Assembly: GCF_900109055.1 (NCBI RefSeq)
Contig: NZ_FOIV01000001.1
Coordinates: 124,001 to 188,000 of the forward strand
Direction of reading: 5' to 3'
Length of the DNA: 64,000 nt
From: Prevotella sp. khp7
GTDB taxonomy: Bacteria; Bacteroidota; Bacteroidia; Bacteroidales; Bacteroidaceae
The notes below the pieces were generated by a model. The model saw only the letters and a list, made by a program, of their open reading frames with translations. It was not told the DNA's origin and searched no databases. The translations under genes were made by a program, and so were the position numbers. Numbering within the stretch: position 1 is the first letter of the stretch; each line of letters opens with the position of its first letter. This document shows positions 54,182 to 62,995 of the stretch, piece by piece.

Positions 54182-56590
54182 TTATGCCATCAGACTGCCT
54201 ATCTGGTAGACCAGCGCAGAAGCAATCCAGGCGACAGCCGTTGTGTATAAGGCTGCGAAGAGTGCCCAGCGCCATGAGCTGGTTTCGTTCTTGATGGCTG
54301 CTATGGTGGCGATACAAGGGAAGTAGAGCAGAATGAATATCAGATAGGCGTATGCTGCCACAGGGGTGATACCCTCCTTGATCATCTGCTGGCGAAGTCG
54401 TGTATATTTCTCTGTATCGTCGCTGAAGCTGTCGTCGTCACCAAAAGAATCATCGCCTGAGTAAAGCACACCGATGGTAGATGCCACGATCTCTTTTGCG
54501 CCTACACCAGCCAACAGGCTCACATCGAGTTTCCAGTTAAAGCCCTGAGGCGTGAAGATAGGCTCGATGCTCTTACCCATGCGTCCTATGTAGCTCTGTT
54601 CCTGCTGCTGTTCGCTGGAGAGCTCGTCGTTGTGGGGGAAGTAGCCCAGTGCCCACACGATGATCGAAGCCACGAGTATGATACCACCCATCTTCTTCAG
54701 ATACTCCTTACCTTTTTCCCAAGTGTGACGCCAGATGGCTTTAGCCGTAGGCCAGCGATAGGGAGGCAGTTCCATCACGAACGGCGTGTCCTCGCCCTTG
54801 ATGACCAGGGTAGCCATCAGTTTGCTGACGATGACTGCCACGAGGATACCGATGGCATACAGCGACAGCAATACCCATGAACGGTATTGTAATGAGAAGA
54901 ACGTGCCGGCTATCATGATGTAAATAGGCAGACGTGCCGAACAGCTCATAAAGGGTAGTATCATCATGGTAATGATTCGTGAGCGTCGGCTCTCGATGGT
55001 ACGGGTGGCCATCACTGCCGGTACATTACATCCGAAGCCCATGATCAGGGGGATAAACGACTTACCGTGAAGTCCCATCTTGTGCATCAGCTTGTCCATG
55101 ATAAAGGCGGCACGTGCCATATAGCCCGAGTCTTCCATCAGCGAGATGAAGAAGTAGAGGATAAGAATCTGAGGCAGGAACACGATCACTGAGCCCACAC
55201 CACCGATGACACCATCTACAAGCATGGCCTTCAGTGGTCCGTCGGGCATCGTTTCCGTGAGTTTCTCGCCCAACCATGCCACACCTTCCTCAATCCAGTC
55301 CATGGGATACTGTCCCAAGGTGAATGTCGTCTCAAACATGATATAGAGCAGCAGGAAGAAGATCGGGAAACCCAGATACTTGTGCGACAAGACGCGATCA
55401 ATCAGGTGGGTCGTCTTATAAGTGTCTTTCTTCGTGCCGGTCTTGAACTCAGCCTCTTTCAGCGCACCTTGTATAAAACCGTATTTGGCATCCATGATCG
55501 CTGTCTCTGAGTCGTCGCCTGTCTCTTCTTTCACACGTGCCGACGCCTTGTCACGCTCATTGGTCAGCGTTTGGAAGTCTTTCATGCGCTGTTCACTCGA
55601 CATGTGTTTTCCCAGATAGTCGAGCACCTGACTGTCGTGTTCCAACAGTTTCAGCGCAAGATATCGGGTAGAGTAGTGCTGGGTGATATGCTCGTCGGCC
55701 TTCAGGTATTTCTGAATGCGGGTGATACCGTCTTCTATCTCATGCCCGTAGTTGATGTGCAGGTGTCGCGAGAACTTACTGGCTCCCTCGTAAACCTGAA
55801 TCACTGCCTTGAACAGCTCTTTCACGCCCATTCCGTTCTTGAATGAAGTAGGAATCATAGGCATACCGAACAGTGTGCTGAGCGTATCGAGGTTCACATG
55901 GTCGCCACGACGTTCAAACTCGTCATACATGTTGAGGGCACACACCATGCGTATGTTCATGTCCACCAGCTGGGTAGTCAGGTACAGGTTACGCTCCAGG
56001 TTAGACGAGTCGATCACGTTAATCACCACGTCAGGCATCTTCTCCGTCAGGTGTTCTCTCACATAGAGCTCCTCGGGTGAATAGCATGACAACGAGTAAG
56101 TACCTGGCAGATCAGTCAGGTTGAACTCATAACCGAACATGGAGGCATGTGCTTCGGTGGCATCAACGGTCACACCGGAGTAGTTGCCCACGTGTCCGTG
56201 CGCTCCTGAGGCGAAATTGAAAAGTGAAGTCTTACCACAGTTAGGATTACCCACCAGTGCCACATTGATGATACGACGCTCCTTCATGGCCTCGTGGTGG
56301 ATATAATCGTCTTCATGTCGATGGTCGTCGGGGTTGATACTGAAGGTGGTGGCTTCCATGGGTGTTTCTGCCGACACAACCTCGATATTGTCAGCTTCCT
56401 GATGTCGCAATGACACCTCATAACCCATCAGCTTATATTTGACAGGATCTTGCAATGGCGCGTTCAACAGCACTTCCACTTCCTTGCCCTTGACGAATCC
56501 CATCTCAATGATACGTTTGCGGAATCCGCCATGGCCCTGCACCTTTACTATAACACCTTTCTCACCAGTCTTCAGTTCCGACAGTTTCAT
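54182..56590 (-). CDS. feoB: Fused FeoA-FeoB ferrous iron transporter
   Basis: An 802-residue fusion. Residues 1-75 are a FeoA SH3-like domain (MKLSELKTGEKGVIVKVQGHGG, IIEMGFVKGKEVEVLLNAP). A short His/Asp linker (DDHRHEDDYIHHE) follows, then the FeoB G domain with GNPNCGKTSLF, LTDLPGTYSLS and NMYDE, and a polytopic membrane domain with the two Gate regions (PLIMGFGCNVPAVMATR and the later GAKEIVASTIGVLY). It imports Fe2+ across the inner membrane. A TACCTTTG -7 box and a dyad lie upstream. It is followed, convergent with nothing, by a 124-base gap before the small-peptide gene. Confidence 0.95.
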   Translation of the reverse strand: MKLSELKTGEKGVIVKVQGHGGFRKRIIEMGFVKGKEVEVLLNAPLQDPVKYKLMGYEVSLRHQEADNIEVVSAETPMEATTFSINPDDHRHEDDYIHHEAMKERRIINVALVGNPNCGKTSLFNFASGAHGHVGNYSGVTVDATEAHASMFGYEFNLTDLPGTYSLSCYSPEELYVREHLTEKMPDVVINVIDSSNLERNLYLTTQLVDMNIRMVCALNMYDEFERRGDHVNLDTLSTLFGMPMIPTSFKNGMGVKELFKAVIQVYEGASKFSRHLHINYGHEIEDGITRIQKYLKADEHITQHYSTRYLALKLLEHDSQVLDYLGKHMSSEQRMKDFQTLTNERDKASARVKEETGDDSETAIMDAKYGFIQGALKEAEFKTGTKKDTYKTTHLIDRVLSHKYLGFPIFFLLLYIMFETTFTLGQYPMDWIEEGVAWLGEKLTETMPDGPLKAMLVDGVIGGVGSVIVFLPQILILYFFISLMEDSGYMARAAFIMDKLMHKMGLHGKSFIPLIMGFGCNVPAVMATRTIESRRSRIITMMILPFMSCSARLPIYIMIAGTFFSLQYRSWVLLSLYAIGILVAVIVSKLMATLVIKGEDTPFVMELPPYRWPTAKAIWRHTWEKGKEYLKKMGGIILVASIIVWALGYFPHNDELSSEQQQEQSYIGRMGKSIEPIFTPQGFNWKLDVSLLAGVGAKEIVASTIGVLYSGDDSFGDDDSFSDDTEKYTRLRQQMIKEGITPVAAYAYLIFILLYFPCIATIAAIKNETSSWRWALFAALYTTAVAWIASALVYQIGSLMA

Positions 56591-56618
56591 ATGATAATCT
56601 TACTTCTTAAATCCGCTG

Positions 56619-56626
56619 CAAAGGTA
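56619..56626 (-). promoter_or_regulatory. -7 box of feoAB
   Basis: TACCTTTG on the minus strand, 28 bases before the ATG. There is no TTTG at the normal -33 place; the dyad at 56638-56666 occupies that region. Confidence 0.6.
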
Positions 56627-56637
56627 CGAAAATAATC

Positions 56638-56666
56638 TTGCAACTCAGTTGCATCCGATTGCAAGT
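56638..56666 (-). promoter_or_regulatory. Candidate operator upstream of feoAB
   Basis: A perfect dyad TGCAAC-TCA-GTTGCA (56639-56653), with TTGCAACT at 56638 repeated as TTGCAAGT at 56659, 21 bases (two helical turns) away. It spans roughly -20 to -50 of the predicted promoter. It does not look like a classical Fur box. Confidence 0.5.
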
Positions 56667-56678
56667 TAACTAAAATAC

Positions 56679-57611
56679 CTACTTATGAGGATAGATGACC
56701 TCGGAAAGCATTTGTGAAAACTTCTCTGCTCCTGTATCTGTGAGATGACTCGAGTCGTTGAAGTCGTCGGCCACAAAGCCTTCTGCATAAATGAAATTGT
56801 AGAATTCGATATGCGGGTATTTCTTCTGAAGCTTTTCTATGAACTCCATCATGTCGCGATACATCGTCTCTGTAATACGGTCTTTATAGGTCTCGTAAAC
56901 AGGGGTTGTCACCAAGAGGAAACGTACGCCTTTCTTCTGAGTCACCTGAGCGATGTCGTCATAGACCTGCCACATCTCCTGATAGGCCTCTTTGTCAATC
57001 TCCAGGTCAGGCGACAGTAAGGCTGGTCGTGCCTTCGTCTCCCATCCGCTGTTACGGTCCTTGATGTCGAGTCTCACATAGCCTAACGAGTCGCATTCCT
57101 GCAATACCTGCGTGTTGTTCCAGAAACGCGACATGAAGTTCAGTTTTGAGTTCAGTATCTCAGACCAGTACCAGATAGGGTCGATACGGGTACCCATGTA
57201 TTTTGTATGCATGCATCGGCAGGTGCCTACCAGACTGACGGGCCCTTGACCGTTCTGATGCTCCTGAATCTCTCGGTTGAAGAAGAAGTTGGTATAGTCG
57301 ACAGGCATCACCAGCACCTTCAGACTGTCCATCCGCGGAACATACATCTCTGCTAAGGCGGCATCGTATTCTTTCAAACGGGCAGAAATGGCCAGATTAA
57401 AAGTCCCCTCACCAATCATTTCCGGCTTTACCGCTTCCTCTATATGCGAACTGCCCAGAAGCAGCACCTTGATGTCGTTCAGATGCGCCTCCATGTACTG
57501 ATGCTTATAAGCATAGATGTTGGGCCTGTAAAGAAGTGCCACCTCTATGATAGCAATCATGAGTACGAGCAATGTCGCGAAACAAGAGAGTGATATGATA
57601 AACTTTTTCAT
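56679..57611 (-). CDS. SGNH-like exported protein paired with MBOAT
   Basis: A 310-residue protein with one N-terminal helix (about 4-27) acting as signal anchor. Two motifs point to an SGNH-hydrolase-like fold: LLLGSSHIEEA at about residues 50-60 and DSSHLTDTGAEKF near the C-terminus, which would supply the Asp-His pair. This is the layout of DltD and AlgJ/AlgX-type proteins that work with MBOAT acyltransferases outside the membrane. It is the last gene of the cassette, 6 bases after the MBOAT gene. Direct role in acyl transfer is inferred. Confidence 0.72.
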   Translation of the reverse strand: MKKFIISLSCFATLLVLMIAIIEVALLYRPNIYAYKHQYMEAHLNDIKVLLLGSSHIEEAVKPEMIGEGTFNLAISARLKEYDAALAEMYVPRMDSLKVLVMPVDYTNFFFNREIQEHQNGQGPVSLVGTCRCMHTKYMGTRIDPIWYWSEILNSKLNFMSRFWNNTQVLQECDSLGYVRLDIKDRNSGWETKARPALLSPDLEIDKEAYQEMWQVYDDIAQVTQKKGVRFLLVTTPVYETYKDRITETMYRDMMEFIEKLQKKYPHIEFYNFIYAEGFVADDFNDSSHLTDTGAEKFSQMLSEVIYPHK

Positions 57612-57617
57612 CTTTCT

Positions 57618-59081
57618 TTAGAATTGGAAATAAATGAAAGCCTGGCTCTGACCGGTAAAGGTGATGATGAGCAGAATCAGAAACAGATAGAGTCCCCAGC
57701 GTATGATTCTGTTGTTGAACAGCGGGGTGTCCGAGAACTGCAGCGCATGCTGTTTGTCACGCTGAATCCACTCAAGGGCCAACAGGATGATGGCGAACAG
57801 ACAGAAGAGCTTGCTGTAACTGTCGATGATCGATGGCCCATCGAAACCGTTGGTTACGAGGCATGAGAAATACTCATAGGCTTGTCCGATAGAGGGCGCA
57901 CGAAAGACGGTCAGACCGATGGTCACTAATCCGTAGGTGGCTACCATCTTCCAAAGGTCCTTGGCAAAAGGCAGACCGTGGCTGTTGGCCTTCAGTTTCT
58001 TTCTCTTGCCGAAAGCGCCTGAGAAGACCAGAGGGATGAACAGTAATCCGTGATAGAGACCGAAGAATCCGTATGTCCAGTTGGCGCCATGCCAGAATCC
58101 GATAACAAGCAGATTGATGATGGCTGCAAAGGCGATACCCCAGTTTCCTATCTCGCGGAAGGCGATGTTCAATGGCATAAACACATAGTCGGTAATCCAA
58201 CTGGTGAGCGACATATGCCAGCGTCGCCAGAATTCAGCCATGTTACGTGCCAGGAAGGGATGATTGAAGTTCCTGGCAATGTCGAATCCTAACAGCTTAC
58301 CTACACCAATGGCCATATTGGAATAACCGTCAAAGTCGGCATATAGCTGCAGGGGATAGATCAAGGCAGCTATCAGCAGTGTCACCGATGACAATGACGA
58401 GTAGCTGGCCCATGCCTGGTTGGTGATCATGGCCAGGTTGTCGGCAATGCACATCTTCGTAAACATACCCCACAGGATCTGTCGGCATCCGTCTGCTGCC
58501 AGCGCATAGTTGAGCGTATGAACCCGCTGCAACTGAGGCAGGAACTGGTTAGGACGGTCGATAGGTCCCGACAGGATCGTCGGGAAGAAGGATATGTAGT
58601 CGGCAAACTCTAACAAGCCACTCGGCTGAATATGTTCGCGATGTATCTCAATGATATAGCTGATGAGCTTGAACGTGAAGAAGCTGACGCCGATAGGCAA
58701 TATGATGTTCAGCGTACTCCAGTTCACGTTGAACCCTATAGCCTGCAGCACGCTGGCGATAGAGTCGGCGAAGAAATTCAGATACTTGAAGTAGAACAGC
58801 ACGGCAATGCCCAGGACGACGCTGAACGTCGTGATGTGCGAGGCTTTGCGTGTGTGTTCCTGGTCCATCTCATGACGCAGCCAAAGACCAAGGTAATAGA
58901 ACACCAGAATAGCTCCCAGAAGCAGGGCCGTCATGCGCCAGTCTGTATAACCGTAGAAAAAGAAGCTGACCAGTAACAGCCAGACGTTCTGAAAACGCGG
59001 GTTACTCCGACAGACTGGCAGGTAGTATACGATGAATACTACGACGAAGAATATCAGGAAACTGAAGGAATTAACAACCAT
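57618..59081 (-). CDS. MBOAT family O-acyltransferase
   Basis: A 487-residue polytopic membrane protein of the AlgI/DltB branch of MBOAT. It begins SFSFLIFFVVVFIVYYLP and has the conserved FFPTILSGPIDRPNQFLPQL, the DFDGYSNMAIGVGKLLGF stretch, EFWRRWHMSLTSW and GFWHGANWTY with the catalytic His. Members move acyl groups from a cytoplasmic donor across the membrane to polysaccharides, teichoic acids or lipids. Here an ACP gene lies five bases upstream, as dltC does for dltB in Gram-positive bacteria, so the donor is probably acyl-ACP. Confidence 0.92.
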   Translation of the reverse strand: MVVNSFSFLIFFVVVFIVYYLPVCRSNPRFQNVWLLLVSFFFYGYTDWRMTALLLGAILVFYYLGLWLRHEMDQEHTRKASHITTFSVVLGIAVLFYFKYLNFFADSIASVLQAIGFNVNWSTLNIILPIGVSFFTFKLISYIIEIHREHIQPSGLLEFADYISFFPTILSGPIDRPNQFLPQLQRVHTLNYALAADGCRQILWGMFTKMCIADNLAMITNQAWASYSSLSSVTLLIAALIYPLQLYADFDGYSNMAIGVGKLLGFDIARNFNHPFLARNMAEFWRRWHMSLTSWITDYVFMPLNIAFREIGNWGIAFAAIINLLVIGFWHGANWTYGFFGLYHGLLFIPLVFSGAFGKRKKLKANSHGLPFAKDLWKMVATYGLVTIGLTVFRAPSIGQAYEYFSCLVTNGFDGPSIIDSYSKLFCLFAIILLALEWIQRDKQHALQFSDTPLFNNRIIRWGLYLFLILLIITFTGQSQAFIYFQF

Positions 59082-59086
59082 CGGTG

Positions 59087-59329
59087 TTATTTGATTTTCT
59101 CTTCCATTGTATTAACCATCTCTCCGACATTCTTCCACTTCATGATCTCAAGAGATGTGAACTTAATACCGAAAGCCTTCTCAATAGCCACGATCAGCTG
59201 AATATGACTCAGCGAGTCCCATTCTTCAATGTCATTGGCACTGGTCTCGTCTGTCAGTTCCACTTCGTCCAGATCGAGTACGTCAATAAAGATTTCGCTA
59301 AGCTTGTTAAAGATTTCTTTTCTTTCCAT
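59087..59329 (-). CDS. Acyl carrier protein
   Basis: An 80-residue ACP. The phosphopantetheine attachment site is Ser39 in EEWDSLSHIQL, and the acidic second helix and the VGEMVNTMEEKI ending fit the family. The ATG at 59329 (MERKEIF) gives normal length; a longer frame to 59407 would overlap the SDR gene. EWDSLSH rather than the DSLD of fatty-acid ACP suggests a specialised, DltC-like or FkbH-linked carrier. Confidence 0.93.
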   Translation of the reverse strand: MERKEIFNKLSEIFIDVLDLDEVELTDETSANDIEEWDSLSHIQLIVAIEKAFGIKFTSLEIMKWKNVGEMVNTMEEKIK

Positions 59330-59363
59330 TGTATGATTCTTTTTACTTGTTTTCCTTTTTATT

Positions 59364-60083
59364 TTAAAACATGTGTTGAGCCGCGTTAATAGGTATCTCA
59401 ACGCCATTCAGCTGCTGAGTGGTATTCAGCAACTGGCACACGACCTCTGCAACCTCCTGTGGCTTCAGGAGCTCTTTCAGCGGATGGGCATTCTTCATCT
59501 GTTCCAACTGGAAGTCCTCCACTTGTCCGAAGTCTGTCTGCATGTAGTCGGGAAGGATGCAGTTCGAAGTGATATTAAAACGCCCCAGTTCCTTGCTCAT
59601 GCTCTTTGACAGCTGACGGATATAGGCCTTTGTCGCAGTATAGACGGAAAAGCCTGTTGGCGGCACGTCCATCACATAAGAGGTAATGATATTGATAATC
59701 TTACCGAACTTACGTTTTCTCATCCCTGCAATACAAGCTTGCGAGATCTTGATGAGCGGCATGACATTACATCTGAACGACTCTGAGAACGCCTCAGGGT
59801 CTGTCTTGAAGAAATGTGTGCCTTGGGGATTGCCTGCATAGGCATTATTGATAAGTACGTCAATGCTTTCTGCCTCGAGGTTCTCGACAAACTGATTGAC
59901 ACTGGCCTCGTCGCAGAAGTCCACCTGAACGGCTTTCACGTTCTTATAGCTGTCTGCAAGGGCTTGAGCGTCAGCCTCATGCCTGCAATATGTGAAGATA
60001 ATGTTGTGACTGGCGTCAGCCGCACATCTCTCTACCAATGCTTTTCCTAATCCGGTGGAACCACCTGTAATCAATATGTTCAT
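59364..60083 (-). CDS. SDR family oxidoreductase (FabG-like)
   Basis: A 239-residue short-chain dehydrogenase. The cofactor loop is ILITGGSTGLGKAL; the catalytic triad region shows NIITSYVM with Ser and YTATK with Tyr and Lys. The NNAG motif is changed to NNAYAG. In this operon it would reduce a 3-ketoacyl (or similar) group on the ACP. An ACP gene follows after 34 bases. Confidence 0.9.
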   Translation of the reverse strand: MNILITGGSTGLGKALVERCAADASHNIIFTYCRHEADAQALADSYKNVKAVQVDFCDEASVNQFVENLEAESIDVLINNAYAGNPQGTHFFKTDPEAFSESFRCNVMPLIKISQACIAGMRKRKFGKIINIITSYVMDVPPTGFSVYTATKAYIRQLSKSMSKELGRFNITSNCILPDYMQTDFGQVEDFQLEQMKNAHPLKELLKPQEVAEVVCQLLNTTQQLNGVEIPINAAQHMF

Positions 60084-60087
60084 AGGC

Positions 60088-60510
60088 TTAATGAGCTAAG
60101 AGTCCTATTTGTACATGACCTTTCGCAACCAATTGCTTGCCTGCTTCGTCCATCTTATAGAACTTCAGTTTGTAATTGATGATATTCACAGCCTCAGATA
60201 CGGTATCGATACTGGCCTGCAGCGTAATCTGATCGTTCAGGAATACCGGCTTGTGGAAACTGATATCCTGCGACTGGATCATGACGTGTGGAGTGGGGAG
60301 GCACATCCCGACAAAGTGCGAGATGAAGGCATTGAGGATATTCCCGTACATCACACATCCCTTGAAACCCTTTTCGCGGGCGAAAGTCTCATCAGTGTGC
60401 AGTGGGTTCATATCCCGACTGCAGCGCTGAAAGCTATCGTACACCTCTTGTGTCACCTGATAGACTTGCTCTATATGAGCCGTCTGTTCTGCGAGTTCTG
60501 TTATTGTCAT
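60088..60510 (-). CDS. MaoC-like hotdog dehydratase
   Basis: A 140-residue single hotdog-fold protein. The hydratase-2 motif is nearly complete: CSRDMNPLHTDETFARE, including the catalytic Asp and His. HxxxPVFLNDQITLQASI is typical of MaoC dehydratases. It probably adds or removes water on an ACP- or CoA-bound acyl chain. It is 4 bases from the SDR gene and 15 from the FkbH-like gene. Confidence 0.88.
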   Translation of the reverse strand: MTITELAEQTAHIEQVYQVTQEVYDSFQRCSRDMNPLHTDETFAREKGFKGCVMYGNILNAFISHFVGMCLPTPHVMIQSQDISFHKPVFLNDQITLQASIDTVSEAVNIINYKLKFYKMDEAGKQLVAKGHVQIGLLAH

Positions 60511-60525
60511 CTCGAAGAAGTCTTT

Positions 60526-62265
60526 TTATGCTTTTTCCGTTTCAATATAGCATTCCCTCTCCACATACTGGTCTACATCCAGTACGTACTGAGTGGTAGG
60601 TGTCTCTTGAAGAAGCTTGAAACCAAGTTCCGGGTAATGGCGCTCTACCATCTTGTTCTTTAAGGTAGGCAGATATTCTCCGACAATCCTCTTGTACCCC
60701 TGCTCTTTGGCATATCTCACCATCGTGTTCAGGGTGAAGTTCTCCATGCCTCTCTTCAGCACGCGGCAGCTCATAAACCATGTGTCGACAAAAAGCGTCT
60801 CCACGTCTTGTTTCTTCATGATGATAACCGCAATAAGTCCGTTATCGCCAAACTTGTCTTCAAGCGTGAAGCTCAGGTCTATCACGTCAGGATCCTGTGC
60901 CAGTGCCTCGATGTCGGCTTCTGTGTAGCGGACGGTTCTCAGGTTAAACTGATTGCTCCGCTGCGAGAGCTGTGCCACACGTGGCGTGTTGAACTTGGTG
61001 AATCCGCTGACAGTCGATACCATGTTGAGCGATTTCAGGAAATCAGCTTCGTTGCTGAAAGTCTTCTGCAGCGACACGCGCTGGGCTTCCACCTGATACT
61101 GCTTGGTGCGGTCCTTGTCGGCCTGACTGTACGATGCCGTCTCAAAGAGGTTCAGCGAATACAGGTATTCCAGATATTCTCCCGGATCCTCGGGCAGCTC
61201 AGGCACTGTGATGCCTGGTATGTTCTCGCGGACCATGTTTCTTTCAAAGGGATTGTCATCGAGGAACACCATCGAGTCGAATCCGATGTTCAGAATGCTT
61301 TGTATGGTTCGTATATTGTCGACCTTGGTTTCCCAGTTTGCCTGGAATACGGCGATGTCGCTCAACTTCAACACCATGTCCGGATGCTTCTCAAACGGCT
61401 CTTTGGCGGTGTCTTCATTGTTCTTTGAAGCCACACAGATAATGATGCCTCGCTGCTTCAGTTTCTTAATCCACATCTGGAATTCGGTGAAAGCCTTACC
61501 GATGCCCAGTCCGTGTCCGAGCTGTATGCCTTCGATGCCGTCATCACCGATCACGCCTCCCCATACCGTATTGTCGAGATCCAGAATCAGACACTTCTTG
61601 AACTGTCCCTTGACAGCACAGATGATGTCCATCACGCGACTGGCCACATAAGGCAGTGCGTCGATACTCAGCACCATCTCTGTACTCACATATACATTGG
61701 GAGCAAACATGAAGTCTCTTCCGAACTTGTTCTGCAAACCGGCTATGTCACAGACATACAGGTTCGGGTATTGCTGTGAGAGATCCATCAGTGCCATGTT
61801 CAGACTGCGCACCTGATAGGTCAGCGACGATGTGACCTTGGTGGCATAGCTGCCGAACACGGTATCGTCGATCTCCGGATAGTTGAGACAGATGATTTTC
61901 TTGTTGGCAAAGGCAGGATTGCTGCAGACCGATGCGACGAAGTCGGTTCGCTCTTTAGCCAGGTTCTCCTGTTCTGCAACAGTCAGCAGGGCATGCTTCT
62001 CTCCGAGTTTATGGGTTGACTGGAATAAGACGATGAAGTCTGCATCAAACTGATACAGCTCGCTTGAAGGGTCGAGAAACTGACGCTCTACCTGATTATA
62101 CTCAGCCTCGAAGAGGTTAATGTTGTATCCGCACTCAACGCCGACACCTCTGATGGCTGTGGCTAAGAACTGGGTAGCTGTGTCTCCTACAAGGGCAACC
62201 TTAAACGAGGGCAGTCCTTCTGGGATGTTTTTGGTCTTCTTCTTCAGTTCTTTGAATTGCAGCAT
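60526..62265 (-). CDS. FkbH-like HAD-IIIC phosphatase / acyl-ACP loading enzyme
   Basis: A 579-residue protein of the FkbH type. The N-terminal third resembles an SGNH-like domain (FKVALVGDTATQFLA), the middle is a HAD-IIIC phosphatase (LILDLDNTVWGGVIGDDG, CVASKNNE, VFLDDNPFERNMV), and the C-terminal part is a GNAT-like domain (SFTLEDKFGDNGLIAVIIM, CRVLKRGMEN). In polyketide pathways FkbH-type enzymes build glyceryl-ACP from 1,3-bisphosphoglycerate; other FkbH-like enzymes act on related carrier-bound units. Here it probably primes the ACP encoded three genes downstream. Confidence 0.9.
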   Translation of the reverse strand: MLQFKELKKKTKNIPEGLPSFKVALVGDTATQFLATAIRGVGVECGYNINLFEAEYNQVERQFLDPSSELYQFDADFIVLFQSTHKLGEKHALLTVAEQENLAKERTDFVASVCSNPAFANKKIICLNYPEIDDTVFGSYATKVTSSLTYQVRSLNMALMDLSQQYPNLYVCDIAGLQNKFGRDFMFAPNVYVSTEMVLSIDALPYVASRVMDIICAVKGQFKKCLILDLDNTVWGGVIGDDGIEGIQLGHGLGIGKAFTEFQMWIKKLKQRGIIICVASKNNEDTAKEPFEKHPDMVLKLSDIAVFQANWETKVDNIRTIQSILNIGFDSMVFLDDNPFERNMVRENIPGITVPELPEDPGEYLEYLYSLNLFETASYSQADKDRTKQYQVEAQRVSLQKTFSNEADFLKSLNMVSTVSGFTKFNTPRVAQLSQRSNQFNLRTVRYTEADIEALAQDPDVIDLSFTLEDKFGDNGLIAVIIMKKQDVETLFVDTWFMSCRVLKRGMENFTLNTMVRYAKEQGYKRIVGEYLPTLKNKMVERHYPELGFKLLQETPTTQYVLDVDQYVERECYIETEKA

Positions 62266-62273
62266 ACGCGGTA

Positions 62274-62975
62274 TTACTTAGTTTCGAAATAGTTTTCCAG
62301 TTCAGCACGGGCCGATCCGTCGGTGTTGGGCATGTCGTTGATGATATGTCCCTTCTCAAGCAGTGTGATACGTGTTGAGATGTCAATCGTGTGCTGCAGG
62401 TTGTGACTGGAAATAAGGATGGTAGCACCCGTCTGACGGTTGTATTCCGTCAGCTCGTGCTTCAGGATGTTCTGCGACGAAGGATCCAGGAAGTTGAACG
62501 GCTCGTCGAGAATCACCAGTTTCGGACGATTGAACAGGGCTGAGATGATACCCACCTTCTGCTTGTTACCTGCAGAGAGGTTGCGAATCAGCTTCTTTTG
62601 TCCGAACACCTCACCGTTCGACAGTCGCTCGAAATCCTTCAACCGCTCGTCCACGGCCTCGGGTGTCATGTCGGTAATCTTGCCGATGAAGGCGAAATAC
62701 TCCTCAGGTGTCAGGAAGTCAATCAGGAATCCCTCATCGATATACGAACCGGTGGTAGCTTTCCATTCCTCACCTTGTGCGGGGTTCATGCCGTCGATGA
62801 ATACCTGTCCCTCGTCGGGCTTGAGCAGATCAAGCAGCATGCGGAAGAGCGTTGTCTTACCTGCACCGTTGTTACCTACAAGACCAAGGATATCCCCGTC
62901 GTTGATGGTCAACGCGGGAATATCACATGCTATATTCTGTCCGAAACTCTTTTTAAGGTTTTCAATCTTAATCAT
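62274..62975 (-). CDS. ABC transporter ATP-binding protein (no permease nearby)
   Basis: A 233-residue ABC ATPase. Walker A GNNGAGKTT, a slightly unusual signature NLSAGNKQKVG (LSAGN for LSGGQ), Walker B LVILDEPFNFLD and the switch His in LISSHNL. The subfamily resembles ABC-2 drug/lipid exporters. No membrane partner is encoded in the window; it lies between secA (20-base gap) and the FkbH-like gene (8-base gap), within what looks like one transcript. Confidence 0.9.
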   Translation of the reverse strand: MIKIENLKKSFGQNIACDIPALTINDGDILGLVGNNGAGKTTLFRMLLDLLKPDEGQVFIDGMNPAQGEEWKATTGSYIDEGFLIDFLTPEEYFAFIGKITDMTPEAVDERLKDFERLSNGEVFGQKKLIRNLSAGNKQKVGIISALFNRPKLVILDEPFNFLDPSSQNILKHELTEYNRQTGATILISSHNLQHTIDISTRITLLEKGHIINDMPNTDGSARAELENYFETK

Positions 62976-62995
62976 ATCTTCATTGGTTTGGGGGA

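Noticed and set aside
56638..56666. Fur box upstream of feoAB
   Set aside because: The dyad TGCAAC/GTTGCA does not match the GATAATGATTATC-type consensus, so no regulator is named.
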